64,000 nt of DNA from Flavobacterium gyeonganense (GCF_029625295.1 NZ_CP121112.1:496001-560000); one strand, 5' to 3'; shown: positions 40,033 through 47,086, numbered from the stretch's first letter. The notes: a model not told the origin generated them from the sequence alone. Program-made: numbers and translations.

Positions 40033-40821
40033 ATGAGCGAAAAAACGAAACCGTATGCCTTAATTACCGGTGCCAGCAAAGGCATTGGAAAATCAATTGC
40101 TTATGAATTGGCTAAACAGGGATATCCACTATTGCTTGTTGCAAGAAGTGACGAGGAATTAAAAGCACTATCTAATGATCTTCAGGTTAAATACGGAATC
40201 AATGCTCCTGTTTTACCAATTGATCTTTCCACAAATGGAGCATCGTTAAAAGTTATCGATTGGATAAAGATAAATAATTATCCCGTTGGCATTTTAGTCA
40301 ACAATGCGGGTTATGGTATATGGGGCGAGTTTAGTAAGTCTTCTCTAACCGATCAGCTTGGCATGATGCAGCTGAACATGAATGTAGTAGTTGAACTTTC
40401 ACATTTATTACTACCCATACTTTCTCAAGAAAAACAAGCCTACATTTTAAATATATGTAGTACCGCTGCCTACCAGGCTGTACCTACACTGGCTGTTTAT
40501 TCGGCTACTAAGGCTTTTGTCTTATCATTTACGCGTGCCTTGCGTTTCGAATTGACCCAAACTCCAATTTCAGTAACCTGTTTTAGTCCGGGTCCGGTTG
40601 ATACTGGTTTTGCTTCCAGAGCTGGTATAAATCCATTAAACAAAATGGCTGAAAAGTTTAATATGCGGCCTCATGAAGTTGCAAAAATGGCAGTAAGAGC
40701 CATGTTCAGCAAAAAATCAGAAGTTATTCCGGGTTTTACAAATATCATTTCCGTTTATGCCAACCGCATACTACCAAAGGCTTTCATCGAAAAAACGGCA
40801 GCCGGAATTTATAAAATTTAA
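40033..40821 (+). CDS. Short-chain dehydrogenase/reductase (SDR)
   Basis: A 262-residue classical SDR. The cofactor loop TGASKGIG is at 12-19, NNAG at 90-93, and the catalytic set S143, Y156 and K160 is in CSTAAYQ ... YSATK. The arginine in LVARS after the second strand points to NADP(H). The C-terminal segment (FINIISVYANRILPKAFIEK-like) resembles the DltE/HSD17B12-type SDRs that often act on fatty or ketoacyl substrates. Substrate not determinable. It precedes the leader-peptide operon on the same strand, but a separate strong promoter lies between them. Confidence 0.88.
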   Translation: MSEKTKPYALITGASKGIGKSIAYELAKQGYPLLLVARSDEELKALSNDLQVKYGINAPVLPIDLSTNGASLKVIDWIKINNYPVGILVNNAGYGIWGEFSKSSLTDQLGMMQLNMNVVVELSHLLLPILSQEKQAYILNICSTAAYQAVPTLAVYSATKAFVLSFTRALRFELTQTPISVTCFSPGPVDTGFASRAGINPLNKMAEKFNMRPHEVAKMAVRAMFSKKSEVIPGFTNIISVYANRILPKAFIEKTAAGIYKI

Positions 40822-40846
40822 TTTTTTTCAAAAAAATAAAAAAATA

Positions 40847-40881
40847 TTGTTTGCAAATGAAAAAATATATTACATTTGCAA
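40847..40881 (+). promoter_or_regulatory. Promoter with a perfect 9-bp inverted repeat (candidate operator)
   Basis: A -33 TTTG at 40850-40853 and a -7 TACATTTG at 40871-40878 (17 bases apart) form the best promoter in the window. TTGCAAATG (40851-40859) and CATTTGCAA (40873-40881) are exact inverted copies, 22 bases (two helical turns) apart, covering both boxes. A dimeric regulator bound there would block or alter polymerase access. The expected transcript starts about 20 bases before the leader-peptide ATG. The promoter boxes are established consensus; the operator is inferred. Confidence 0.7.
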
Positions 40882-40902
40882 TATCTACTAATTCGATAGA
40901 AC

Positions 40903-40998
40903 ATGTATAATAATAGGAATATGTTTAATTTTCCTAAAAGCCGAATGCACGCAAACATGCGAATGTGCTGCTGTTGTTGTTGCTGTAGCTGCTGCTAA
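40903..40998 (+). CDS. Poly-cysteine leader peptide (31 codons)
   Basis: A short frame from ATG 40903 to TAA 40996-40998 encodes 31 residues: a basic N-terminal part beginning MYNNRNMFNFPKSR, then a C-terminal tract of seven consecutive Cys, one Ser and two more Cys. Nine Cys and five Met make 14 of 31 residues sulfur-containing. The tract uses both TGC and TGT. It sits just behind a strong promoter and 51 bases before the dioxygenase ATG. Poly-cysteine leader ORFs are established as cysteine-responsive attenuators in mycobacteria; a comparable role here is inferred from composition and place. I see no terminator hairpin between it and the next gene, so the mechanism might be ribosome stalling, Rho or translational coupling. 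The peptide itself probably has no other function. Confidence 0.7.
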   Translation: MYNNRNMFNFPKSRMHANMRMCCCCCCCSCC

Positions 40999-41049
40999 CT
41001 TTTAGATAAAATTTCAAACTCATTATTTCATTTAATAAATACATATATC

Positions 41050-41856
41050 ATGGTATCTTCTTATAAAACATTTACACTTACTGAGCAATTAACTAATGAG
41101 CAAATTGCCTTTTTTAACGAACATGGCTTCATCCATTTCAAAAAATTTATAAATCCGGAAACGGTTTCATCCATCATTGATGCCTCAAAACATGTAGAGC
41201 AAAAATGGATTGACAATAACCTTGAAAAAGTAAATGGCGTTCCAATTAAATATGGAAAAGATTTAGATGGCTCTCCTATTGTACAGCGTTTTGCTTTTAT
41301 CAATCAACATCATCAGGCCTTAAGCGGACTTCTGCTTGATCCAAGATTTAATGGTTTATTACCATTGGCAGGCGATGGCGCAAGATTGGGTACAGAAGAA
41401 AAAGACGGAATGGTTTTCAATCATTATATCAATGGACCGGAAAGTAAGTTTGCTAAAATGGGCTGGCATACAGATGGTTTGAGAGATATTTTTTATGGTG
41501 GAAAATTAAACCCGATGCTCAATGTAGGTATCCACTTAAGTACTTTAGAACCCGAAAATGGCGGCCTTAAAATCATTCCGGGTACGCACAAGCAAAGTAT
41601 TTATCAAATGCTTTTTCGTAAAAAATACTTTTTAGATCATAAAGCCGATCCTGAGGAAATTTCCATCAATCCGGAAGCTGGAGATTTAACTATTCACGAT
41701 GGCCGTTTATGGCACAGAGTTGCAGAATCTTCTATCCGTGGCGAAGAAAGCAGAAGAAGGGTTATTTATATTCCAATTATAGCAGGAAAGTACGCTCCTA
41801 AAAACGAGAACAGCCCAACGGTTTTCTATCAACGTTTTGCGGGTATTGTTAAATAA
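41050..41856 (+). CDS. PhyH-family (phytanoyl-CoA dioxygenase-like) Fe(II)/2-oxoglutarate oxygenase
   Basis: A 268-residue oxygenase. Fe(II) ligands are H140 and D142 in GWHTDG and H222 in LWHRVAE; the 2-oxoglutarate arginine follows at ~235 in EESRRRVIYIP. GGLKIIPGTHK is typical of PhyH enzymes, which hydroxylate or cleave lipids, sulfonates or small molecules. Substrate is not evident. It is the first structural gene behind the poly-Cys leader and is followed after two bases by a small ORF and then by membrane lipid-type genes. That context suggests a sulfur-linked or lipid substrate, but this is inference. Confidence 0.88.
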   Translation: MVSSYKTFTLTEQLTNEQIAFFNEHGFIHFKKFINPETVSSIIDASKHVEQKWIDNNLEKVNGVPIKYGKDLDGSPIVQRFAFINQHHQALSGLLLDPRFNGLLPLAGDGARLGTEEKDGMVFNHYINGPESKFAKMGWHTDGLRDIFYGGKLNPMLNVGIHLSTLEPENGGLKIIPGTHKQSIYQMLFRKKYFLDHKADPEEISINPEAGDLTIHDGRLWHRVAESSIRGEESRRRVIYIPIIAGKYAPKNENSPTVFYQRFAGIVK

Positions 41857-41858
41857 TT

Positions 41859-42011
41859 ATGCTGTTTATTATCGCATTTAGTTATCTGGTTAGATCAGGT
41901 AAGCTAAAAAGTACCATAGATTTTTTTAAAAATAAGCAAACAAGAATCAAAGTTAAAATTGCAAAACTGGAATTGGCTATAGTATCTGGCTTACAAATAT
42001 TGCGCTATTAA
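41859..42011 (+). CDS. Small 50-residue ORF between PhyH and the phosphatidyltransferase
   Basis: Starts two bases after the PhyH stop and ends in TAATG, its stop overlapping the next gene's ATG by one base. The product begins MLFIIAFSYLVRSGKLKS and continues with a basic stretch (KNKQTRIKVKIAKL). Such tight packing on both sides suggests translation and coupling. No family is recognised. It could be a short membrane-associated protein or just a translated spacer. Confidence 0.45.
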   Translation: MLFIIAFSYLVRSGKLKSTIDFFKNKQTRIKVKIAKLELAIVSGLQILRY

Positions 42012-42697
42012 TGGGAAAAGAAACACAGGTTGAAGAGTATAGTGCAATTGCACAGAGAACATTTTCAGACCGTAAGCGAACTAATATTTTAAAAAGAGCA
42101 GAACAGTTAACGATTATATTTTTGCTTCCAAAGGTGCCTGAATTCATTTCGCCGAACTTGCTCACATTAATTGGTACACTGGGTTCGGGATTCGTTTTTT
42201 TAGCTTTTGTTTTAGGTACTTATTTCGCCAATTGGTATTTGCTTTTAGGTATTATCGGTTTGGGTATAAATTGGTTAGGCGATTCTTTAGATGGAAGACT
42301 GGCTTATTACAGAAATATTCCACGCCGTTGGTATGGTTTTGCACTCGATATTATTGCCGATTGGATTGGTATTGTTCTTATAGGCTTTGGCTACTACATT
42401 TATGCTGAAAATGACACACAAATAGTAGCCTTTGCTTTTGTCGCATTGTACGGCTGGTCTATCATCATCAGTCAGTTACGCTACAAAATTACAAATGAAT
42501 ACAGTATCGATTCCGGCTTTGTTGGCCCAACAGAGCTTCGATTTATTATTGCTTTAATTTTAATTACAGAAGTTTTATATCAGGGATCAATTACCTATTT
42601 GGCTGGCTTAATCACTATTGTGTTATTTATAATCAATACCATAGATAGCTTTAAACTTTTAAAGCTGGGCGATTTAAGAGATAAAAACCAAGGCTGA
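42011..42697 (+). CDS. CDP-alcohol phosphatidyltransferase family membrane protein
   Basis: A 228-residue protein with about five to six membrane segments. Near residues 95-125 is the family signature in variant form: DSLDGRLAYY ... GFALDIIAD. The paired aspartates that bind the metal and CDP are kept. The usual Ala-Arg is Ala-Tyr and the gap before the glycine is one residue longer, so substrate use may differ from standard PgsA or PssA. The enzymes transfer a phosphoalcohol from a CDP-alcohol to an acceptor alcohol. The ATG overlaps the preceding small ORF and the GtrA gene starts one base after its stop. Product lipid unknown. Confidence 0.8.
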   Translation: MGKETQVEEYSAIAQRTFSDRKRTNILKRAEQLTIIFLLPKVPEFISPNLLTLIGTLGSGFVFLAFVLGTYFANWYLLLGIIGLGINWLGDSLDGRLAYYRNIPRRWYGFALDIIADWIGIVLIGFGYYIYAENDTQIVAFAFVALYGWSIIISQLRYKITNEYSIDSGFVGPTELRFIIALILITEVLYQGSITYLAGLITIVLFIINTIDSFKLLKLGDLRDKNQG

Positions 42698-42698
42698 A

Positions 42699-43130
42699 AT
42701 GTTTAAGAAAAAATCCGTTTTGACTTTTCTACAGGCACAAGTTGCGGCATTTTTAGGCGGCATTACCGATTATGGGTTAATGATTTTATTGACAGAAGTA
42801 TTCAAACTGCATTTTACCTTTTCTATTCTAATCTCCGGAACCGTTGGTGCCATTATCAACTTCAGCATCAATAGATTTTGGGTATTTAAAAATCAATCGG
42901 GTTACAGCAGCCACATCAATAGTCAGCTTTTTAAATTTGCTTTGGTGGTGTTGGGAAGCATTTCCTTAAAATCATTGGGTACGTTTATGTTCCAAAAAGT
43001 ATTTCAAATCGATTATAAAATCGGAAGATTAATCACGGATTTGTTTGTTTCTTATGGTTTTAATTATCCACTAATTAAAAATTGGGTTTTTAAGGTAAAC
43101 GATAAACAAAACGTCATCCAATCCAATTAG
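42699..43130 (+). CDS. GtrA-like membrane protein
   Basis: A 143-residue protein with four predicted membrane helices and the GtrA pattern (FLGGITDYGLMILL, GAIINFSINRFWVFK, YGFNYPLIKNWVFK). GtrA proteins are thought to help flip polyprenyl-linked sugars for surface or lipid glycosylation. It starts one base after the phosphatidyltransferase stop and ends the operon. With the phosphatidyltransferase it suggests assembly or decoration of a membrane lipid. Confidence 0.85.
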   Translation: MFKKKSVLTFLQAQVAAFLGGITDYGLMILLTEVFKLHFTFSILISGTVGAIINFSINRFWVFKNQSGYSSHINSQLFKFALVVLGSISLKSLGTFMFQKVFQIDYKIGRLITDLFVSYGFNYPLIKNWVFKVNDKQNVIQSN

Positions 43131-43194
43131 TTATAAGCTGATCTCGATTATTAATTTCTGGAGCACAAGATTTCTGTGTTTTTAAAAGATTGGT

Positions 43195-43248
43195 CCCGGC
43201 TCATCCGTTGCACACGAGCGATAGCGAACTGGCGAAGCAATCGGGGCT
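43195..43248. repeat. Repeat-like intergenic element
   Basis: A G+C-rich island in an A+T-rich spacer, running from CCCGGCTCATCC to GCAATCGGGGCT, with short complementary ends (CCCGG against TCGGGG-type bases) and internal GCGATAGCGAACTGGCG. It does not encode a protein. I have the impression that similar islands recur between genes in Flavobacterium, but only one copy is here. Confidence 0.3.
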
Positions 43249-43298
43249 AAGAGACAACATTCTACTTTTTTACAATAATTCCAAAAAAAAAGATTCGT

Positions 43299-43874
43299 AT
43301 GAATAAATTACCATTTAAATATTTTGCAAAATTACTAATCGTTATAACGATCTTAGTAAATATAGTTTCCGGAAATCTATTGGCACAATCCAAAAATCCA
43401 TCGCCATTGCATTTTCCAACGCCTAAAAACATAGATAATATGCTGTTTTACATTCAGCGGGACCCGAATATCAACACTGCAATTTATGCCATAAACTACC
43501 AGGAAAACGGAAAAATAGACAAAAGTAATCCTATAAAAGCGTATTGGATTCGATATGCCGAGAAAGGAGTAAAAAAAGATTTTACTTATATACAACGCAA
43601 ATTTGCCTACGGAATAGAAAGTAAAGCCTTAAACAATGAGGACTTTGAACTTCAATTTGTATCGTATAAAAAGCTACCCTTAACTTTGAAAAAGACAGAT
43701 TCAGATCAAAAATATCATGTTTTTGTAAATGTAAATCAGAAAAAAATACAGGTAGAGAAAATATTTGTACGCATTGAAGGAGGTTCTTTTTGGTTACCAA
43801 ATGTAAAATATGCCGAAGTTACCGGAATTGATGCTTCTTCTAATAAAATAATTACTGAGAGAATGTTGTTGTAA
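43299..43874 (+). CDS. DUF4833-domain exported protein
   Basis: A 191-residue protein with an N-terminal signal or anchor (LLIVITILVNIVSGNLLAQ). Its body has the DUF4833 motifs LFYIQRDPNINTAIYAINY, KAYWIRYAEKG, FTYIQRKFAYGIE and PNVKYAEVTG. The family is widespread in Bacteroidota with no established function. It follows the lipid-type operon after 168 bases that include the repeat-like island, so it is probably a separate unit. A strong terminator follows. Confidence 0.75.
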   Translation: MNKLPFKYFAKLLIVITILVNIVSGNLLAQSKNPSPLHFPTPKNIDNMLFYIQRDPNINTAIYAINYQENGKIDKSNPIKAYWIRYAEKGVKKDFTYIQRKFAYGIESKALNNEDFELQFVSYKKLPLTLKKTDSDQKYHVFVNVNQKKIQVEKIFVRIEGGSFWLPNVKYAEVTGIDASSNKIITERMLL

Positions 43875-43890
43875 TAGGATATCCTCGTTC

Positions 43891-43939
43891 TTCGAAGTGT
43901 TCTCATGAAAAGCTGCGCAAATGTCTCCGACTTTGCGCA
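43891..43939 (+). repeat. Dispersed repeat, copy 1 (CGAAGTGTT ... GCGCAAATGTC)
   Basis: Consists of TTCGAAGTGTTCTCATGAAA followed by GCTGCGCAAATGTCTCCGAC and TTTGCGCA. An inverted diverged copy lies at 44111-44163 and a direct diverged copy at 47029-47086. The 5' half alone recurs in the toxin immunity region. Confidence 0.6.
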
Positions 43940-43947
43940 TTTTTTTT
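43914..43947 (+). terminator. Rho-independent terminator after the DUF4833 gene
   Basis: TGCGCAAA (43914-43921) pairs with TTTGCGCA (43932-43939), followed by eight T residues. It is the 3' half of the dispersed repeat, so the repeat carries its own terminator. Confidence 0.75.
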
Positions 43948-44110
43948 GTTCCTTAGAAATTATAAACCTGATAGAAGTCTCCTGACTTTTTACTGTTAGT
44001 TCTTATGATTGTCTTGGATTATTTACATTCAGGAGAAATATTCTAAGGGAATTAGTTTTAAAGTCAGAGACTTTATGAAGTTTCTGTTTTTCAGTTATAT
44101 TTGTTTAAAA

Positions 44111-44163
44111 TGGCGCAAAGTCAGAGACATTTGCGCAGCGTAAAGAAAAACACTTCGGAGAGG
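44111..44163 (-). repeat. Dispersed repeat, copy 2 (inverted)
   Basis: GGCGCAAAGTCAGAGACATT followed by TGCGCAGCG and, further on, ACACTTCGGAGAGG is the reverse-strand, diverged copy of 43891-43939. Together they bracket about 170 bases that contain no gene; a partial third fragment (AAAGTCAGAGACTTT) lies at 44060. The whole gap 43875-44248 is non-coding as far as I can see. Confidence 0.55.
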
Positions 44164-44248
44164 TGTTATTGAAATAAAAAAATCAGAAAAAACTCTTTTG
44201 AAGTGTTGACTTATAATTCAAAAATCGTTATTATTATGAAAAAAGTAT

Positions 44249-44746
44249 ATGGAAGAATTTTTAGAAGGAATAAACAATGCAGGTGGTGCGGAAATACTGA
44301 TTACCAATTCAAATGAAATTCAGGAAATCACCGATGGAATGAGAATAAACTGTCAAATAGGGGCATTACAGCCAAATGAATGCAGAAGTAATTCACAAAC
44401 AGTAGCCAGAAGTTTAGGTGAAAATGCGGTAATTGTGGAAGGATTGATTTTGACAAGAGATAATTTTTGCTTTCCTCATATGTGGGTTAAAATTAATGAA
44501 ACACATTTTGATCTTACAACTGAACTTTTTGGGGATGCTACTTTAGTTACAGCATATTATGAAATACTAAATCCTGTAAACCCTCCGTTAGTTCGGTTTC
44601 AAGCTCCCGAAGAAATACTTTTTTCTGATATAACGGGTGAATTAGCTATTTTGTTTTACGATCAATACCCTCAAAACAGAGAAGAATATGAAAGAATGGT
44701 TGCGCTACTACAAAATGGAGAGGACCTTAATAATAATCAGTTATAA
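44249..44746 (+). CDS. Small protein with a possible papain-like Cys/His/Asp pattern
   Basis: A 165-residue cytosolic protein. One cysteine in NECRSNSQTVARSLG, then H in CFPHMWVKI and D in THFDLTT are spaced like the catalytic triad of transglutaminase/papain-fold proteins, with the typical HxW motif. No known family is certain. One A fewer in the run at 44239-44244 would extend the start to ATG 44236 (MKKYMEEF). It lies in the repeat-rich accessory stretch; an effector or orphan-toxin role is possible but unproven. Confidence 0.5.
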   Translation: MEEFLEGINNAGGAEILITNSNEIQEITDGMRINCQIGALQPNECRSNSQTVARSLGENAVIVEGLILTRDNFCFPHMWVKINETHFDLTTELFGDATLVTAYYEILNPVNPPLVRFQAPEEILFSDITGELAILFYDQYPQNREEYERMVALLQNGEDLNNNQL

Positions 44747-44830
44747 AACTACTCACTTGATGCATTAACATAATGGGTATTGCAAGATGTTATTTGCTTT
44801 AAGACAATATCTTGTCCGGTAATTTAACTC

Positions 44831-44969
44831 AACCCGATTTTTTGGATATGCGTAACAATAGCGCGGAAATTCTTTCCGTGCCAATTTCTAATAGTAATAA
44901 ATATTGGATTTTCTTTTTTAAATCTGATGGAATAAACTTTGCGGGCAAGGATTAAAAATCCGCGCGATC
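44831..44969 (+). repeat. MITE-like element, left copy
   Basis: About 139 bases beginning AACCCGAT and ending AAATCCGCGCGATC. It is roughly 80 percent similar by eye to 46248-46385 in the same orientation, sharing TGGATTTTCTTTTTTAAATC and CTTTGCGGGCA. The end can form a GGATT/AATCC hairpin. It has no coding capacity and sits in the 400-base gap before the RelA/SpoT gene. Confidence 0.7.
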
Positions 44970-45146
44970 GGTGTTCTATGTTCGTTTTTTCTTGCAAATA
45001 AAATACTTTAGATTAAAAACCTGAGTTTAAAATAAAAAAAACTATTTTAGTTATTTGTAATTAAAAATAAATTTCGTTAACTCTTTAATTTACATTTTTA
45101 AACGAGAGTCAACTTTAAAAATTAGAAAATATCATCAATCTATTGT

Positions 45147-46142
45147 ATGGCAAAATTAGACCTTAACAGTTTGGAAATTGAATATAAGTCATTAAAACCT
45201 AAATTTAATAGATTAAAGGATTCAATTATAATACAAGTTGAAGAACTCTTGGAATTAGAGAATATACCTTTAGGTTTTCCAATTCAAAATAGAACCAAAT
45301 CATGGGATTCAATTGTAAATAAGGTTGAAAGCAAAAGATTTAATATAAAAAGTTCAATTACGGAGTTACAAGACATTGTCGGATTGAGAGTAATTTTACT
45401 TTTTAATAAAGACGTAGAAAATGTATGTAAACTAATCGAAGATAATCTAACCAAAATAAAAAGATACAATACTTCGGAAAAATTATTAGACAATCAATTT
45501 GGTTATGCTTCAGAACATTTTGTTGTTAAAATTCCAGAAGCTTGGATTAGCGTACCTACATTTAAAGATTTAGGAGGGTTAGTAGCAGAAATTCAAGTAA
45601 GAACATTATCACAACATACTTGGGCAGAAGCATCTAAACAACTTCAATATAAGCAAGAAGAAAATATTCCTAGAGAGTTATTTCGATCAATTGGAAGAGT
45701 TTCCGCATTACTTGAAACCGTGGATTTAGAATTGGATAGATTATTAGATCAGCGTGAAAAATATAAAAATCTTTTATCTTCTAACTTATCAACTGCAATA
45801 AATCAAACACTTAATGTTGATATCTTAGAATCACTACTTAACGAAAAACTTCCGCCAGACAATAAAGCTTATTTCGAAAATTATTCAGAATTAATTGAAG
45901 ATTTACGGATATTTAATATTAATACAAGCGAGGAGTTGGAAAAACTCATTAATGATTATCTAATGATAGCGTTAGAATCAGATGAAGAATTTGTAAATAG
46001 TAATTCATATAATGATGAAGATGGGGAAGACATGGAAAGAGCTACGAGAGGAGTTTTTCTTTCCCATGTAGGCTTGATAAGAGAAATGCTAGATAAAAGA
46101 GATCCTGAAAAATGGTTAGATTTTAATATGTCAAGAAGATAA
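45147..46142 (+). CDS. RelA/SpoT-domain (p)ppGpp synthetase-like protein
   Basis: A 331-residue protein. The nucleotidyltransferase domain covers ~20-200: RTKSWDSIVNKVESKRF, LQDIVGLRVILLF (Mg-binding D), FGYASEHFVV and EIQVRTLSQHTWAEASKQLQYK (catalytic Glu). No hydrolase, TGS or ACT domain is present, so it is a stand-alone synthetase-type protein. The last ~130 residues are an acidic helical region of unknown function. It could be a small alarmone synthetase, or a toxic synthetase of the toxSAS/CapRel kind. It is flanked by two direct repeats and followed by a HEPN-like gene, a mobile, defence-like setting. No obvious antitoxin adjoins. Confidence 0.8.
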   Translation: MAKLDLNSLEIEYKSLKPKFNRLKDSIIIQVEELLELENIPLGFPIQNRTKSWDSIVNKVESKRFNIKSSITELQDIVGLRVILLFNKDVENVCKLIEDNLTKIKRYNTSEKLLDNQFGYASEHFVVKIPEAWISVPTFKDLGGLVAEIQVRTLSQHTWAEASKQLQYKQEENIPRELFRSIGRVSALLETVDLELDRLLDQREKYKNLLSSNLSTAINQTLNVDILESLLNEKLPPDNKAYFENYSELIEDLRIFNINTSEELEKLINDYLMIALESDEEFVNSNSYNDEDGEDMERATRGVFLSHVGLIREMLDKRDPEKWLDFNMSRR

Positions 46143-46247
46143 GAGAAATTAGCACTGGAATATTATATATAAAAATGGATTATAAATTACTTAATATATT
46201 CTTAACTGAAAGATAGACTAATAATAATTACCTAGACACCAATTTTT

Positions 46248-46385
46248 AACCCGATCCTTAGATATTAACAACGATAGCGCAGAAATTCTTTTCTTGCTGG
46301 TTACTAATATTAATAAAAACTGGATTTTCTTTTTTAAATCTGTTCTGATATACTTTGCGGGCACGGATTGCAAATCCGCGCGATC
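46248..46385 (+). repeat. MITE-like element, right copy
   Basis: Direct copy of 44831-44969, from AACCCGATCC to AAATCCGCGCGATC. The hairpin end GGATTgcAAATCC is more complete here. It lies in a 370-base gap that otherwise holds no gene, with the RelA/SpoT gene between the two copies. Confidence 0.7.
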
Positions 46386-46512
46386 AAGTAAATAAAATTA
46401 AAGAGAAATTAAATATTTTTTACTGCGCAAAAACACTACGTACTAAAGAAATATCTTTGACTAACAATAATTATATATAAGTTAGGTGAAATTTTATTAA
46501 AGCGAAAAGGAT

Positions 46513-47016
46513 ATGAAAGAAAATGTTATAAAAATACCAGCCAACAATAATGAAATTAATTTGTATTGTTTCCTTGGAGAAGCTCTATTGAAAACCCAAA
46601 TGGTGGAGCAAGCGTTAAGTCATTCAATTACTCTGAAAATGAATCCCGCAGAAACAAAAGAAAGAGCAGATCAACTTTTAAAACAAAACCAGGGATATAC
46701 TTTAGGCCATGCTATTAAAATTGCAATTAAAGAGAAACTATATAATTTGTCATTGCAAGATGAATTAAATGCTTTTTTACAGCAAAGAAATTGGTTAGTT
46801 CACAATGTTATCTGTGGAAACGAAGAAGATTTAAATGCCGGAAACATAAAAGAGGAATTGTTTGATAAAATTAAAGCTATTTCAGACAAAGCAGAAAGTA
46901 TTCAACTTGTAATAGAATATGATTTGATAGACTTTTGTTCTTCTAAAGGAAAAGATATGTCAGAATCCCTAGCATTATTAAAATTACAAGAACAAGGAAT
47001 AAGAATTCGAAAGTAG
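46513..47016 (+). CDS. HEPN-like helical protein with an Rx4H motif
   Basis: A 167-residue all-helical cytosolic protein. RNWLVH in the middle (LNAFLQQRNWLVHNVI) is an Rx4-6H motif, the signature of HEPN ribonuclease folds found in toxins and defence proteins, following two helices as expected. The rest shows no known domain. A possible purine-rich AAAAGGAT lies just before the ATG. There is no MNT nucleotidyltransferase next to it, so a classical HEPN/MNT pair is not supported. Activity is inferred from the motif only. Confidence 0.55.
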   Translation: MKENVIKIPANNNEINLYCFLGEALLKTQMVEQALSHSITLKMNPAETKERADQLLKQNQGYTLGHAIKIAIKEKLYNLSLQDELNAFLQQRNWLVHNVICGNEEDLNAGNIKEELFDKIKAISDKAESIQLVIEYDLIDFCSSKGKDMSESLALLKLQEQGIRIRK

Positions 47017-47028
47017 CATTTAAAAACT

Positions 47029-47086
47029 CCGCTCTCAGAAGTCTTCATCATGAAACACTGTGGCAAATGTCTCTGACTTTCCGCAA
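47029..47086 (+). repeat. Dispersed repeat, copy 3 (diverged)
   Basis: CTCAGAAGTCTTCATCATGA followed by GTGGCAAATGTCTCTGAC and TTTCCGCAATTTTT matches the copy at 43891-43939 with several changes. It directly follows the HEPN-like gene and may act as its terminator, although the hairpin is weakened. Confidence 0.5.

Noticed and set aside
41000..41049. Classical attenuator terminator between the poly-Cys leader and PhyH
   Set aside because: The 51 bases contain no stable hairpin followed by a T-run; if attenuation exists it must use another mechanism.
44831..46385. Composite transposon around the RelA/SpoT gene
   Set aside because: The flanking repeats have no transposase and the pair shows no clear target duplication, so only a MITE-like pair is claimed.
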